Positions 1 through 10,400 of a stretch of 64,000 bases of DNA are shown piece by piece. The stretch covers positions 62,001 through 126,000 of the forward strand of contig CAJUSF010000013.1 in the NCBI GenBank assembly GCA_910588945.1. The letters are read 5' to 3'. This DNA comes from an uncultured Eggerthellaceae bacterium. GTDB lineage: Bacteria > Actinomycetota > Coriobacteriia > Coriobacteriales > Eggerthellaceae. Position 1 is the stretch's first letter. Each line of letters begins with the position of its first letter. A program made the position numbers and the translations under genes. Below the pieces are notes generated by a model, which was not told the DNA's origin, made no database searches, and saw only the letters and a list, made by a program, of their open reading frames with translations.

Positions 1-1193
1 AATTCGCGGGAATCCTCCGTCTCGTCCTGCCAATCGACCATCTCGCGAAGCCAAGCAAGCTGACGATCGAGCTCGCTTGCGGCCACCTTTCCGGTGCCTT
101 CCTTGTACCTCCAGTGCGCAGCAACGCCGTATTCGCTGGCACGATGCATCTCCTCCGTGCGAATCTGAACCTCAAGCGGACGCCCGGTCGGACCCATCAC
201 AGTGGTGTGCAGCGACTGGTACATATTGTATTTCGGCATAGCGATGTAGTCTTTGAATCGCCCAGGCATCGGATGCCAGAGCGTATGCACGGCACCGAGA
301 GCCGAATAGCAATCCTTCACCGTCGGAACGATAATCCTCACGGCGATAAGGTCGTATATCTCAGAGAAGCCTTTGCCTTTCTTCGTCATCTTTTGGTAGA
401 TCGAATACAGATGCTTCGGGCGACCCATCACGCGCGCATCAATGCCGACCTTACCCATTTCATCGGTGATGATGTCAATGACGTTTCCAAGATATGCCTC
501 GCGCTCATCACGCGATTCGGTGACCATACGCGAGACTTGCTTGTATTTATTGGGCTCAAGATAGAAAAACGCGAGATCCTCGAGTTCCCATTTAATGGAG
601 TTGATGCCGAGCCTATGCGCGATAGGCGCATAGATCTCAAGCGTCTCACGCGATTTGTAGATACGTCTATCCTCGCGAAGAGATGCGAGCGTGCGCATGT
701 TATGCAGTCGGTCGGCCAGCTTGATGACGATGACACGAATGTCCTTACTCATCGCAACGAGCATTTTTCTGATGGTGGCCGCCTGCTCATCAGACAGCGA
801 TTCCACCTCGATCCGCGTGATCTTGGTGACGCCCTCGACGAGATTGCGCACCCCCTCGCCGAATTCCTCCTCCACAAGCTCAGCGCTGACCTCTGTGTCC
901 TCGACCGTATCATGCAAAAGAGCCGCGCATACAGTCTCCGCATCCATCTTCAGATCAGCCAAGATGATGGCCACCTGTATCGGGTGCACGATAAACGGCT
1001 CGCCAGATTTCCTCTTTTGACCCGCATGAGCATCGCGCGCGAACTCGTAAGCGTGACGCACCATCGCAAGCTCTTCTTCGCTTACATACGACTCAACCAT
1101 CCCTTCGAGCTTCGTGAAGAGCGCGTCAGGATCATATACGGCTTCAGGCGTCGAGATCGAATCGGTAACAGTTGCGCTCAAAGCCTGTTTCAC
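1..1193 (-). CDS. relA: RelA/SpoT (p)ppGpp synthetase/hydrolase, C-terminal part cut off by window edge
   Basis: This is a bifunctional-type stringent response enzyme that makes and degrades (p)ppGpp from GTP/GDP and ATP in the cytoplasm. The reverse strand reads a hydrolase HD domain (HPIQVAIILADLK, then LLHDTVEDT) followed by the synthetase domain (KDYIAMPKYNMYQSLHT, then EVQIRTEEMH and GVAAHWRYKEG). About 397 codons are visible; the TGS and ACT regulatory end lies outside the window. The start is inferred as GTG at 1193, because it directly abuts the TAG stop of the upstream recJ-type gene (1196-1194) and has AAAGG just before it. The abutting junction implies translational coupling with recJ. 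The intact HD motif argues for a Rel-type dual enzyme rather than a synthetase-only RelA. Confidence 0.93.
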   Translation of the reverse strand, partial: MKQALSATVTDSISTPEAVYDPDALFTKLEGMVESYVSEEELAMVRHAYEFARDAHAGQKRKSGEPFIVHPIQVAIILADLKMDAETVCAALLHDTVEDTEVSAELVEEEFGEGVRNLVEGVTKITRIEVESLSDEQAATIRKMLVAMSKDIRVIVIKLADRLHNMRTLASLREDRRIYKSRETLEIYAPIAHRLGINSIKWELEDLAFFYLEPNKYKQVSRMVTESRDEREAYLGNVIDIITDEMGKVGIDARVMGRPKHLYSIYQKMTKKGKGFSEIYDLIAVRIIVPTVKDCYSALGAVHTLWHPMPGRFKDYIAMPKYNMYQSLHTTVMGPTGRPLEVQIRTEEMHRASEYGVAAHWRYKEGTGKVAASELDRQLAWLREMVDWQDETEDSRE

Positions 1194-4100
1194 CTACCTT
1201 TCACCACCAGCAGCGCCATCTGTCGAGGCGCCTTTTTGCATATCGTCATCAGGAGCGATCGGATGCGTTATGCGATCGATCAGACCTTTCGCATCGCAGC
1301 TCATCGCCCACTTGCAGAATTCCTTGAAATCGAGCTGTTCGGATATCCCTTCTATATATCGTATGGAGTCCGTGAGCTCCACTTTAGCAGCATCGTTTAT
1401 CACGTGAATGGATGTCACCTGTTTATGATCGACAAACGTACTCTTACAATCGATAAGGCCGAGTTCTTTGAACACAGATACGGCGCAGCGTATGGCAGAC
1501 GGGTCCACACCTGAGCACTTCGTGTGCAAAAGACATTCGGGAGAGTCTGCATCTATCGGAAAATAGGTTCTCTCGTGCATCTTCTGCAGATTGCGAAACG
1601 CACGATAGATATCTGCCATCGTAGCTCTGTCAGGAGATAGCTCTGACAGGATATGCTCGTTTATGGCGACATCGGCCGTGCCGTAGAGAAGATGCACCCA
1701 AGCATCGGCCCCATCGCGCCCGGCGCGCCCGCTCATCTGGTTGAACTCGACCTCGTTAAACGGCATGTGGTAGAGGATGACATGCCTGATGTCAGGGATA
1801 TCGATTCCCTCTCCGAATGCTGATGTAGCAACAAGAACTTGTATGATGCCTGTGCGGAAAAGCTCCTCGATGCGCTTTCTCTCGACCGCGCGAAGGCCTG
1901 CGTTGTAAAAGCCTATGCGCTGCGCAAGCCAAGGAAGGCGCGAACGAAGGCGTCTTGCCACCCCCATCGTCTGCTCGCGCGAGTTCACATAGATCACGCA
2001 CTTACCTCCGTCAGCTACGATATGCGCGAGGTAGTCCTCTTTGTTGCGGATGTTGCGCTGGTCATCCAGATGAAGGTTTCGCCTTGATGATCTATCGATG
2101 ATACTCTGTTTGATGGAGAGCACTCGCTTGATCGAATCAAATATTGGATCGGATGCTGTAGCAGTTACAGCCAGCACCACCGGGTGCCCCAACGCCTCGA
2201 CCACCTGACCCAGATCGCCATATGCCGGACGCACGCCCGCACGTGATAGCCCGATGTGATGCGCCTCGTCCAACACCATGAACGCGATCTTGCCGCCGCG
2301 TGCTATCCTTGCGGCATGAAACGACAGGTATTCCGGTGTCGTCAGGACGATGTCAATCTCACCCGAATCTATGCCGTTATATATCCGCTCGCGTTCCTCC
2401 GCGTTACAATCCCCACTCAAAACAGCGCATCTAAGCCCGAAGCGCTCGAATTGGGATGTAAGGTGAAACGCTTGATCGGCCATAAGTGCACGAAGCGGAT
2501 AGACAAACAGGCTGGCCTTATGATCGCGAAGCGCGATGAGCGCTGCATGAACTTGGAAGATGAGTGATTTCCCGCGACCTGTAGCCATGATCCCTAAAGT
2601 AGATGATCCATGATAGAGCGCATTCAATATATCGCGCTGCGCAGCATGCGGAAGATTGTCGCCGATGATGGCTCTGATTATCTCCTTGCTCAAAGCAAGC
2701 TCATCCTTTTGTGCAAGCTCTTCCCAATAGGCGCGATCATGCCCGCTAGGATCGCTTGCAGAGATGCGATCATCCAAGCGCGCAGATGGATCGCCATCGT
2801 AGAGCTCATCTATGAACTCTAGCGTCTCTGAACACGCATCACACTCGATCGTATCGCACCTTGACGGCACCAGTCCATCAAGCACCGCCTTGACCGAGCG
2901 CCGCCCGCGCCATTCATCAACGTTGAGCGTATAGGCGACATCGACAACGGATTCCTCAAATAGCAGATGCTCGATATCGTTGCAATTAAACATTATCGAA
3001 TTGATGAACGTGCGACCGTCTGTCATCTTGCACGAAAAATGATTCTTATCAGCACCTACCGCGCGCCGATCCTCCAAAACCACATGGCGTGTGAGATATT
3101 TAGGCTCGGTCATCTCCTGACCAAAAGGAGCCAAAAGCGATATCTTATCCACGTTTTCGATGGATAGCTCACCAAGGTCAACGCATGCATCAATGTCGGT
3201 TGCTGGATGAAAATCCGCCTCGGGAAGAGTATCCATATACGAACAGAGACGACAGGTGAACTCATCGAGCTTATCAGCGGGAAGCGTAACACCCACCGCA
3301 GCGCCGTGACCTCCGAATCGTGTCAGCAGATCAGATAGAGACTCTACCGCTTTGAACAGATTCACATTTCCCACAGAGCGTCCCGAGCCTCTGGCCTCCC
3401 CGTCCGTGATCGTGAACAGCAGTGCCGGAACACCGTATTGCGACACCAGACGCGATGCAACAACACCTTTCACGCCCTCATGCCAATCCTTGCCCGACAC
3501 TACCAGCGCACGCTGTCCGTGATAGCGCTCTTTCGCCTGCGCCGTCGCTGCATCGGAAAGCTCGGACTCGATGGAGCGTCGCTGCAGATTCACTTCCTCA
3601 AGCTTCGCGGCAAGCTCGGATGCAACATCGAAGCTGTCGGTCATGAGCAGATCTAGCGCAAGATCGGCATCTCCCATCCTTCCTGCCGCATTCAGACGCG
3701 GTATGAGCGAAAAGCTCAGATTCGTCGAGGTCAGCGGCTTGGGCTCGCCTGCGATATTGGCGAGCATAGCTGCGATGCAAGCACGAGGCTCGCGATTCAT
3801 CCGCTCAAGGCCATCCTTCACAAGACAACGGTTCTCATCGCGCATCGGCATGAGGTCAGCAACTGTTCCAAGTGTGGCGAAATCGGTGTAGCTTCTCCAC
3901 AGATAGGGATAACCCATACGAGCACCAAGCGCTTGGATGACTTTGAGCGCAACGCCTACACCGGCAAGGATCGAACTCGGATTGTCAGCAGATGTCTTCG
4001 GATCACACAGCGGAACCCCTTTTGGAACAGAGTCGCCAGCTTCATGGTGATCCGTTATGACAACCTTCACGCCATCGGCAAGTATATGCTCAACCTCATC

Positions 4101-4547
4101 CGCGCACGAGATGCCGCAATCGACCGTGATTATGAGATCGGGCTCGAGCAGCTTCACGCGCTCGTAAGCGGCCATCGAAAGGCCGTAGCCCTCGCCAAAC
4201 CTCTTCGGGATCACCGGCGTGGCCTTGCCGCCGAGCGCTCTTATGCCGCGCGTCATAACAGTAGTAGCAGAGATGCCATCCAGATCGAAATCGCCGAACA
4301 CGACGATATTTTCGCGTGCTTTGAGCGAGCACTCGAGAGCATCAACAACATCAGACATGCCGGGCATCTCATAGGGATCGCGCCAATCCATCTCAAAGGA
4401 CGGATTCAAAAAGCGCAGCGCTGTGTGCGGAGTATCTATCCCCCGCACAACGAGCGTCTCTGCGATGAAGCGAGGCAACCCCAGTTCGCGTTCGATACGC
4501 GCAACGCTAGCTTGAGATACTTCGCGTATCTTGAAATGATCGAGCAT
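1194..4547 (-). CDS. recJ: RecJ single-strand exonuclease fused to a RecQ-like DEAH helicase
   Basis: A single reading frame joins two DNA-repair activities. Counting from the ATG at 4559, the N-terminal half is RecJ: DHH-family motifs DFDLDG (about 90-95), DCG (147-149) and TDHHE (169-173), then the DHHA1 motif GGHGAAVG near 416 and an OB-like region up to about 565. The C-terminal half (about 620-1121) is a superfamily 2 helicase of RecQ type: Walker A ATGRGKS near 659, DEAH at 764-767, VTATAS near 798 and motif VI QMSGRAGRDG at 941-950. Translation probably begins at the fifth codon (ATG at 4547), which has GAAGG five bases upstream; the ATG at 4559 lacks a site. RecJ alone is usually 550-750 residues, so the helicase is an addition. 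It likely couples unwinding to 5'-3' resection. Confidence 0.9.
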   Translation of the reverse strand: MLDHFKIREVSQASVARIERELGLPRFIAETLVVRGIDTPHTALRFLNPSFEMDWRDPYEMPGMSDVVDALECSLKARENIVVFGDFDLDGISATTVMTRGIRALGGKATPVIPKRFGEGYGLSMAAYERVKLLEPDLIITVDCGISCADEVEHILADGVKVVITDHHEAGDSVPKGVPLCDPKTSADNPSSILAGVGVALKVIQALGARMGYPYLWRSYTDFATLGTVADLMPMRDENRCLVKDGLERMNREPRACIAAMLANIAGEPKPLTSTNLSFSLIPRLNAAGRMGDADLALDLLMTDSFDVASELAAKLEEVNLQRRSIESELSDAATAQAKERYHGQRALVVSGKDWHEGVKGVVASRLVSQYGVPALLFTITDGEARGSGRSVGNVNLFKAVESLSDLLTRFGGHGAAVGVTLPADKLDEFTCRLCSYMDTLPEADFHPATDIDACVDLGELSIENVDKISLLAPFGQEMTEPKYLTRHVVLEDRRAVGADKNHFSCKMTDGRTFINSIMFNCNDIEHLLFEESVVDVAYTLNVDEWRGRRSVKAVLDGLVPSRCDTIECDACSETLEFIDELYDGDPSARLDDRISASDPSGHDRAYWEELAQKDELALSKEIIRAIIGDNLPHAAQRDILNALYHGSSTLGIMATGRGKSLIFQVHAALIALRDHKASLFVYPLRALMADQAFHLTSQFERFGLRCAVLSGDCNAEERERIYNGIDSGEIDIVLTTPEYLSFHAARIARGGKIAFMVLDEAHHIGLSRAGVRPAYGDLGQVVEALGHPVVLAVTATASDPIFDSIKRVLSIKQSIIDRSSRRNLHLDDQRNIRNKEDYLAHIVADGGKCVIYVNSREQTMGVARRLRSRLPWLAQRIGFYNAGLRAVERKRIEELFRTGIIQVLVATSAFGEGIDIPDIRHVILYHMPFNEVEFNQMSGRAGRDGADAWVHLLYGTADVAINEHILSELSPDRATMADIYRAFRNLQKMHERTYFPIDADSPECLLHTKCSGVDPSAIRCAVSVFKELGLIDCKSTFVDHKQVTSIHVINDAAKVELTDSIRYIEGISEQLDFKEFCKWAMSCDAKGLIDRITHPIAPDDDMQKGASTDGAAGGER

Positions 4548-4906
4548 CTGAACCTTCATAAATATCGTATGGCCGTTCGGCCTTCTTTTCTCGTTGATAT
4601 TTTCTCACATCTCATGAGCATTTTCATCGGCTTTGGGAACCGACACGAACACGTTGACCAAAAACACAAAAATACAGATGCGAAGCGTGATCGCAACTTT
4701 GCAACACGAAAAGCAAGTCGTCTTGTGAATCTAGCGGATCCGATCAGCTTTGGATATTTCGCAGTGGCATCCTTTAAAACAGTATTCGATGCAAGGTTTC
4801 AATGTGCAAACAGTTGGACTGCGTGCATAGCATCCTATCCACCTTGATATATTATTCATACGATCTATCCAATTGAATCACGACAAAAGAATCGAGGGGT
4901 CCAAAG
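4548..4906. other. Divergent intergenic region between recJ and pfk
   Basis: This stretch of about 360 bases separates genes transcribed away from each other, so promoters for both must lie here. I see a small perfect hairpin, GGCCG-TT-CGGCC at 4571-4582, inside the presumed leader of the recJ gene. I find no hexamer pair good enough to call a promoter. The AT-rich stretch around 4845-4860 is the likeliest -10 area for pfk. I see no gene. Confidence 0.5.
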
Positions 4907-6124
4907 ATGTCCAATTGCCTAGTAGCTCAATCAGGCGGCCCAACTGCAGTCATAAACGCATCGCTTGCAGGTGTTATCAAAGCCAATCAGCTCCATCCGA
5001 TCTATGAGAAGGTGTACGGCGGGATCCACGGCATTGAAGGCGTACTAGCCGATGAGCTCTATGATCTAACCGACACCCCAGCAAGCGAGATCGAGATCTT
5101 AAAACAGACTCCATCGAGCGCTCTTGGAACATGTAGGTACAAACTGAAGCGTGGACAGGAAGCTGATTTCGTCAAGCTCAACGAGATAATGGATGCGCAT
5201 GATATCGACGTTATGTTCTACATCGGTGGAAACGACTCGATGGACACAGTCGATGCGCTATCCGAATGGGCGCAACAGCACGGCTCGGCAAAGCGCTTCA
5301 TCGGCATTCCAAAGACGGTCGACAACGACCTTGTCCCCATCGATCACTGCCCGGGATTTCCCTCTGCGGCAAAGCTCGCATGCCAGATAACGCATGCGAC
5401 ATCGCTTGATTACGATGCCTACACACGCCCTGAGATCTTCGTGCTTGAAACTATGGGACGCGATGCCGGTTGGCTTGCTGCAAGCTGCTGCCTTACAGGA
5501 GATGTCGATCTGCTCGTACTGCCTGAGGTCGACTTCGACAAAGATATGTTCTTGTCCGAGGTCAAACAGAAAATGGATGAGAAGGGCTCGTGCTATATCG
5601 TCGTAAGCGAAGGCGCGCACTATGCCGATGGGACGTATATCTCCGCTGGCGAAAGCGCTAATGACGGCTTTGCGCACGCAGTCCTAGGCGGAGCCGCTCA
5701 AACGCTCAAGCAGATGATAATCGATGCAGGTATAGCACCCCGTGGAATCGTACAGGATCTGTCGCGCGCAGCAAGATCATCCAATTTCGCTCAATCCAAG
5801 ATCGATGTCGACGAAGCGTTCCAGCTTGGCCTAAGTGCGCATATGCGCTCGGCCGATGCCTATTTCACCGCGAAGGTTGTCGGCGTCAGAAGAGCTGACA
5901 CAAAAGATGGCTCATATGAACCTGAGTTCTTCGCTGGTCCTGCAAGCGAGTTCGCCAACTACGTTCGCAACTTCCCGAACGAGTGGATACTACCAAGATA
6001 TCAAGGCGTCACCGATGAGGCGCTCGATTACTTCAGACCGCTAGTCGCAGGAGAACCTGCCATCATATACGGAGATGACGGGGTACCAAAAACCATCGTG
6101 CCTTACAATCTCCGCCAAAGATAG
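4907..6124 (+). CDS. pfp: 6-phosphofructokinase, probably pyrophosphate-dependent
   Basis: The enzyme phosphorylates fructose 6-phosphate to fructose 1,6-bisphosphate in glycolysis. The 405-residue protein begins with the phosphate-binding loop AQSGGPTAVINAS. It has GGNDSMDT at 107-114 and PKTVDND at 135-141. In this family an aspartate in the GG(N/D)DS motif and a lysine in PKTVDND go with PPi as phosphoryl donor; ATP enzymes have GGDGS and PGTIDND. Use of PPi would make the step reversible and save ATP, which is common in anaerobes. The start ATG is preceded by GAGGGG about nine bases upstream. The gene stands alone and converges with yigZ. Donor specificity is inferred from motifs only. 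Confidence 0.9.
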   Translation: MSNCLVAQSGGPTAVINASLAGVIKANQLHPIYEKVYGGIHGIEGVLADELYDLTDTPASEIEILKQTPSSALGTCRYKLKRGQEADFVKLNEIMDAHDIDVMFYIGGNDSMDTVDALSEWAQQHGSAKRFIGIPKTVDNDLVPIDHCPGFPSAAKLACQITHATSLDYDAYTRPEIFVLETMGRDAGWLAASCCLTGDVDLLVLPEVDFDKDMFLSEVKQKMDEKGSCYIVVSEGAHYADGTYISAGESANDGFAHAVLGGAAQTLKQMIIDAGIAPRGIVQDLSRAARSSNFAQSKIDVDEAFQLGLSAHMRSADAYFTAKVVGVRRADTKDGSYEPEFFAGPASEFANYVRNFPNEWILPRYQGVTDEALDYFRPLVAGEPAIIYGDDGVPKTIVPYNLRQR

Positions 6125-6132
6125 TAGGCAGA

Positions 6133-6141
6133 CCCCCCCCC
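6133..6141. repeat. Run of nine C residues between convergent genes
   Basis: A homopolymer of nine C bases lies between the stop codon of pfk (6124) and the stop codon of yigZ (6146). It is outside both reading frames. Such runs are prone to slippage and to sequencing length error. No effect on a gene product is expected. Confidence 0.9.
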
Positions 6142-6145
6142 GCGA

Positions 6146-6763
6146 TCAGAACTTCGCCTCGAAGGGTTCCGTTGCGTTTATCGCGTCCTTGCCGCGCAAA
6201 AGATCCACTAGCGACTCAACGAGTGCATCGGCATATTGCGCAAGCGCACGAAAACGTACGGTGACCTTATCCGTGTAGTCTGTCTGCATGATACGCACCT
6301 GATCCGCAACAGCAAGGCGAACTACCTGCTCATATAGCGGATAAGGCACGATAGCCTCAACATCTACACAAGAGGCGATATCCACCACATGAGCAACTTC
6401 GATAGATGCTTGAACGGCCTGCGTGTACGCCCTCACAAGACCGCCCGTGCCAAGAAGCACTCCTCCAAAATAGCGAGCAACCACGCACGCCACATCTTCA
6501 AGGCCTGCATGTTGAAGTGTCTCCAAAGTAGGGATGCCCGCGGTCTGAGAAGGCTCGCCGTCATCGGTGTATCTTATCCTTCCACCGCGAAGGATGTATG
6601 CGTATACGTTATGTCTCGCCTGAGCGTGCTCGGTGCGGATCTGATCTATGAAGGCCAGCGCCTCATCTTCGCTCTCAACATGGCAAAGCGTTGCAATAAA
6701 ACGCGATTTCTTCTCGACGATCTCAGCGCTTACTTGTCCCTCTACAGTCTTATACTCACTCAA
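6146..6763 (-). CDS. yigZ: YigZ/IMPACT family protein
   Basis: A member of the UPF0029/IMPACT family, of uncertain molecular function. Bacterial members have been linked to translation or proteolysis, but no reaction is agreed. The 205-residue product shows the family core: KKSRFIA near the N-terminus, HARHN-like QARHNVYAY, DDGEPSQTAGIP near 80 and the glycine-rich ARYFGGVLLGTGGLVRAY near 105. The start is TTG at 6763, overlapping the TGA stop of pth as TTGA; AAGGTG lies six bases upstream, which supports it. This close coupling places yigZ in an operon with pth. The gene ends convergently with pfk. Confidence 0.88.
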   Translation of the reverse strand: MSEYKTVEGQVSAEIVEKKSRFIATLCHVESEDEALAFIDQIRTEHAQARHNVYAYILRGGRIRYTDDGEPSQTAGIPTLETLQHAGLEDVACVVARYFGGVLLGTGGLVRAYTQAVQASIEVAHVVDIASCVDVEAIVPYPLYEQVVRLAVADQVRIMQTDYTDKVTVRFRALAQYADALVESLVDLLRGKDAINATEPFEAKF

Positions 6764-7323
6764 TTGAATTCACCTTGAGCCTTCGTAAGTCCATTCTCAA
6801 GATAATACAGAACTGCATCCGCGCCGAGCCTTTGTGCGGCCTTGAACTCTTCAAGCTGCTCGCCTTTTGGAGCGCGTAGAACATAGTCAACAACATCCAT
6901 CCTCCCGGGCGGTCGCCCGATACCGATACGAATGCGCGTCCAATCCCTGTTCTGAAGCTTATCGGCGATAGATTTCAAGCCATTGTGTCCGGCAAGGCCC
7001 CCGCCGGATTTGACCTTGATCGACCCACTTGGAATATCGAGCTCATCATGGATGATGACGATATGCGAAAGATCCACATCGTATTTCTTCACGATCTGCG
7101 CCACCGGCCCACCGGAGCGATTCATGAAGCTTTGAGGCTTTGCTAATATCAGCTCAAGTCCATGCCATTGAACATGGGCGCATAGCGCACCGCACTCGTT
7201 CTTCCAATACCTCACCCCGAGCTCATCCGCCAAAATATCGAGCGTATCAAAACCGGCGTTATGACGCGTGTGATCATACTCATCGCCCGGATTGCCCAGG
7301 CCTATGATTGCGAAGATTTCCAT
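6760..7323 (-). CDS. pth: Peptidyl-tRNA hydrolase
   Basis: Pth releases peptides from peptidyl-tRNA that has dropped off the ribosome, recycling tRNA in the cytoplasm. The 187-residue length is typical. Visible family motifs are GLGNPGDEYDHTRHNAG with the catalytic histidine near residue 20, KPQSFMNRSGG with the active-site asparagine, HDELDIPSG and GGLAGHNGLKS. The gene starts with ATG at 7323 and overlaps the start of yigZ by four bases at its end. It is the first gene of a small leftward unit, 81 bases downstream of the M60 protease gene. Confidence 0.96.
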   Translation of the reverse strand: MEIFAIIGLGNPGDEYDHTRHNAGFDTLDILADELGVRYWKNECGALCAHVQWHGLELILAKPQSFMNRSGGPVAQIVKKYDVDLSHIVIIHDELDIPSGSIKVKSGGGLAGHNGLKSIADKLQNRDWTRIRIGIGRPPGRMDVVDYVLRAPKGEQLEEFKAAQRLGADAVLYYLENGLTKAQGEFN

Positions 7324-7404
7324 TCACATACCTTTCAACAACATTGTCCGGGCACCCGCCAGCGCCCGGACAATACGAAGTCCACGATATGTCGCAAAGC
7401 CAAC

Positions 7405-10400
7405 CTAAACCTGAGGGTCGTCATCCGAGACGGTATCAGTCTGCGATACGTCATCCTCATCTCTGAAGGAAGCCGAGTTGTCTTGCGGAAGATTTACAGT
7501 CTCGTTGCTATCGTCACTATCATCGCTGTCCTCATCAGGATAGCTCTCTTCTTGGCCGGCTCCCTCATCTGAAGAGTTGCGGCCGACTATCTCATCAAGT
7601 GACAGGTCATTCAAAAGGCTCGCAGAGGACACGGTGCCAAAGCTCAGCTCAACATCTGGCAATGTTGCAGGAACATCAACGGGGAGGGCGTTTGCCACCA
7701 TCCTCTGGCCTTCAAGCGTGATCGCATCATCAACGCGATACAGCTCGGCAGAGACACTCTTCGGAGCGACCCATGCATTTCCAGTCTCTTCCTCGTAGCG
7801 CTGCATGTCCTCAGGTGTCACATAATATGCCCAGTAGCCCACACGAACATCGGGCAGCATTTCATCACCTAAAGGCTTCTCGCCAAACACTATCTGAGAA
7901 CCCTCAATAATCGCATCGGTTTGCGGACGTGCCGAATCCAGTTTGAGCTTATCGTTGTCATAGAGAACCACCACGTTATAGGCGGGGTTACCCTGATAGG
8001 TTCCTGTCACAATGAAAGAACCTGCCGGAATGATCTCAGGCTCACCCGCAGAATTAGTACCGACATTGGTGTCTGATCTGAGAATGCCGATGCCTCCATC
8101 CATGATGTTAACATCATCACCTGTCGGACCGAGCACATCAAGCTCAGCAACAGAGATCCGCTGCTGAGATGTGGCAGTGATCCTCATATAGGATGCGTCA
8201 TATATAAGCAACCTATTCTCTTTGCCACCCTCATCGAAGAACACTGTATCCACGCCATCGACAAGGTTAAATGTTCCTGTACGCAGCGTTGTAAAGTTAA
8301 CGCCGTCATTGCTGATCTCGATACTGTAGTCGCTTATCGGAGATGCGCCTCCCTTTGCGTTGTAACGCACTGCGGTCATCTCGACATTTTGCCCGAAGTT
8401 TATCGTGATGGACGCATCGTTGCTACTCGAATCACCCGTGAGCGTGCCTTCAAATACAGTCGAGGTGTCATTGTCGATCGCGGCATTGGCCGAAAGCTTC
8501 GTCATATCCGGTTCGCCGTCGCAACCGATGATGGTGTCTTTTCCATTCGTTATCGTTGAAGATGTCCAATCGAGCGTGTTCTCGCGCTCATCATCTGTGA
8601 ACTCTCCCTCAGAGGTGTTCGACGAGTCACGAAGATCGGTCTTGAGACTCCACTTGGACTTATCAAGAAGGTTGTCGTGATGCACCTTGATCGGAGAGGC
8701 GGTAACAACGTCAGAACGATTAAGCCAATTGTTGACGACACGCAGCTGATAGGTGAACACACGATTGTTAATGGTGTTAATAGTATCGGTAAAGCTTGTG
8801 GTTCCAGCCTTGACGAATCCGACAGCCTGCCCATTGCGCAAGATCTCATAGCCCAAAATATCCGATCCTGTCGGGCATCCGGATAGATCGATCGTCACAG
8901 AGTTGCTGCCGGAGGTGTAGTCCACGTTGATGGAGCTCGGCGCACTCGGTTTTGCGCTAGCCGAAGAAGCGGAGTAGTTCTCCATCTGATAGACGCGCGC
9001 CTCATCGGTAACATACTGAATACCACGCTCTTCCTTATCAAACTGGGAAGCGTATGCATCCGTGGCCTCATCAGGGGTAAGACCCCAAGCGATGAAGTAC
9101 TCGCGAAGGTCTTTTTGAGCTGCAGCACAAGCAAGGCGAATGATCGCGTTGTCCTTATCGGCACCTGCTAAAGTCAGGCTCACTCCACCGGGTGACGGTG
9201 CGAGCGTCTGATTGCGTGCATAGGAATCGATGCGCGCGAAGATCAGATTGTTGAACAGGTCGGTGTAGTTGTCATACGTCTTATAGTTGAATGACTTCTT
9301 GCCTGTATTCGAAAGCATGTCCATGCCATCATATGCAAGATGGAGCTGCCAATACATAGCGATGCCCGTCTTGCCGCCTGCCGCGCCCTTCGCGCCGGAT
9401 GTGACCTTACGATAGACATTATCGTAGTCACCCCAACGCGTTGTGTCAGTGGAATCGTGCGACTGCGCAAGCTGAGCATAATAGTTATTGGTAACCTCGG
9501 CAATGGCATATTGGCCCTGATTGATCTCGTGACCGATCTCGTGGTTTAGACCCCATCCGAAATACCTGCCAGACTCATATCGTCCATCAGCATCAGTTTG
9601 AACGCCATCAAGCGACACCGGACCGCCGACAGATCCCCACTCGATTCCGATATGGTTTCCAGATGCGTACATGAACGCGCCTGCAAACATCTGGGTATAG
9701 CGCACGTTCTGACGCGATTTAGGCAACCCGTTGGCTCCATAATTAGTGGAGTCGCCCTCGGCATTGGCCAGATTGGAAAGACCCTTGTGCTGATAGAACA
9801 GAATCATCGCATCATCAGCGCCGTCAAGGGCCTGCAAAAGTCGCCTTGCACGATCTTCGTTGTTCGCTGCAGCCTGCGCACTGATCTGATTCCAGACCTG
9901 AGATGCAGGAAGCGAATACATCAGGTAATCGATGGCGATATCGGTCATGTTCGCAGTACAGGACTGACCCTGCCCGTATTCGCCGTCCATCACATCATTA
10001 TGGTTGGCATCGTGATACGCCTTAAGGCCTGCGACATGGGGTTCAAGAGCGTTAACATAATCAAGCGTCTTGTTATATCGTTCGGTTTCATCGGTAATAC
10101 CATGAAGATCAAGACGCGGAATCTCGGTTCCACCCTCGACACGCACACTGTATTCGTAACTCTTCGTGGAGCTGATGTACTCGACATACAGGGCGCCACC
10201 GTCTTCGGCCTCCTGAGAATAACCTCCGGGCACAGTAATGGTGTTAAGGCCTGTTTTGAGCGAATGGTTGTTCTGATTCGGTCCTGTAAGCGTCGGATCG
10301 CTCAACGTAAACACAGGGCGCGAGCTCACAGGATGCTGTTGGCCCACATAAAGCGCAAGCGCCGTTCCAACACCGCTCACGCCGTCTTGACGATTCGACG

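Noticed and set aside
114..1514. A 466-codon open frame on the plus strand over relA and the end of recJ
   Set aside because: It is antisense to two well-supported genes and has no family features. Similar long antisense frames over recJ (3933-4847) and the M60 gene (9598-10491) were dropped for the same reason.
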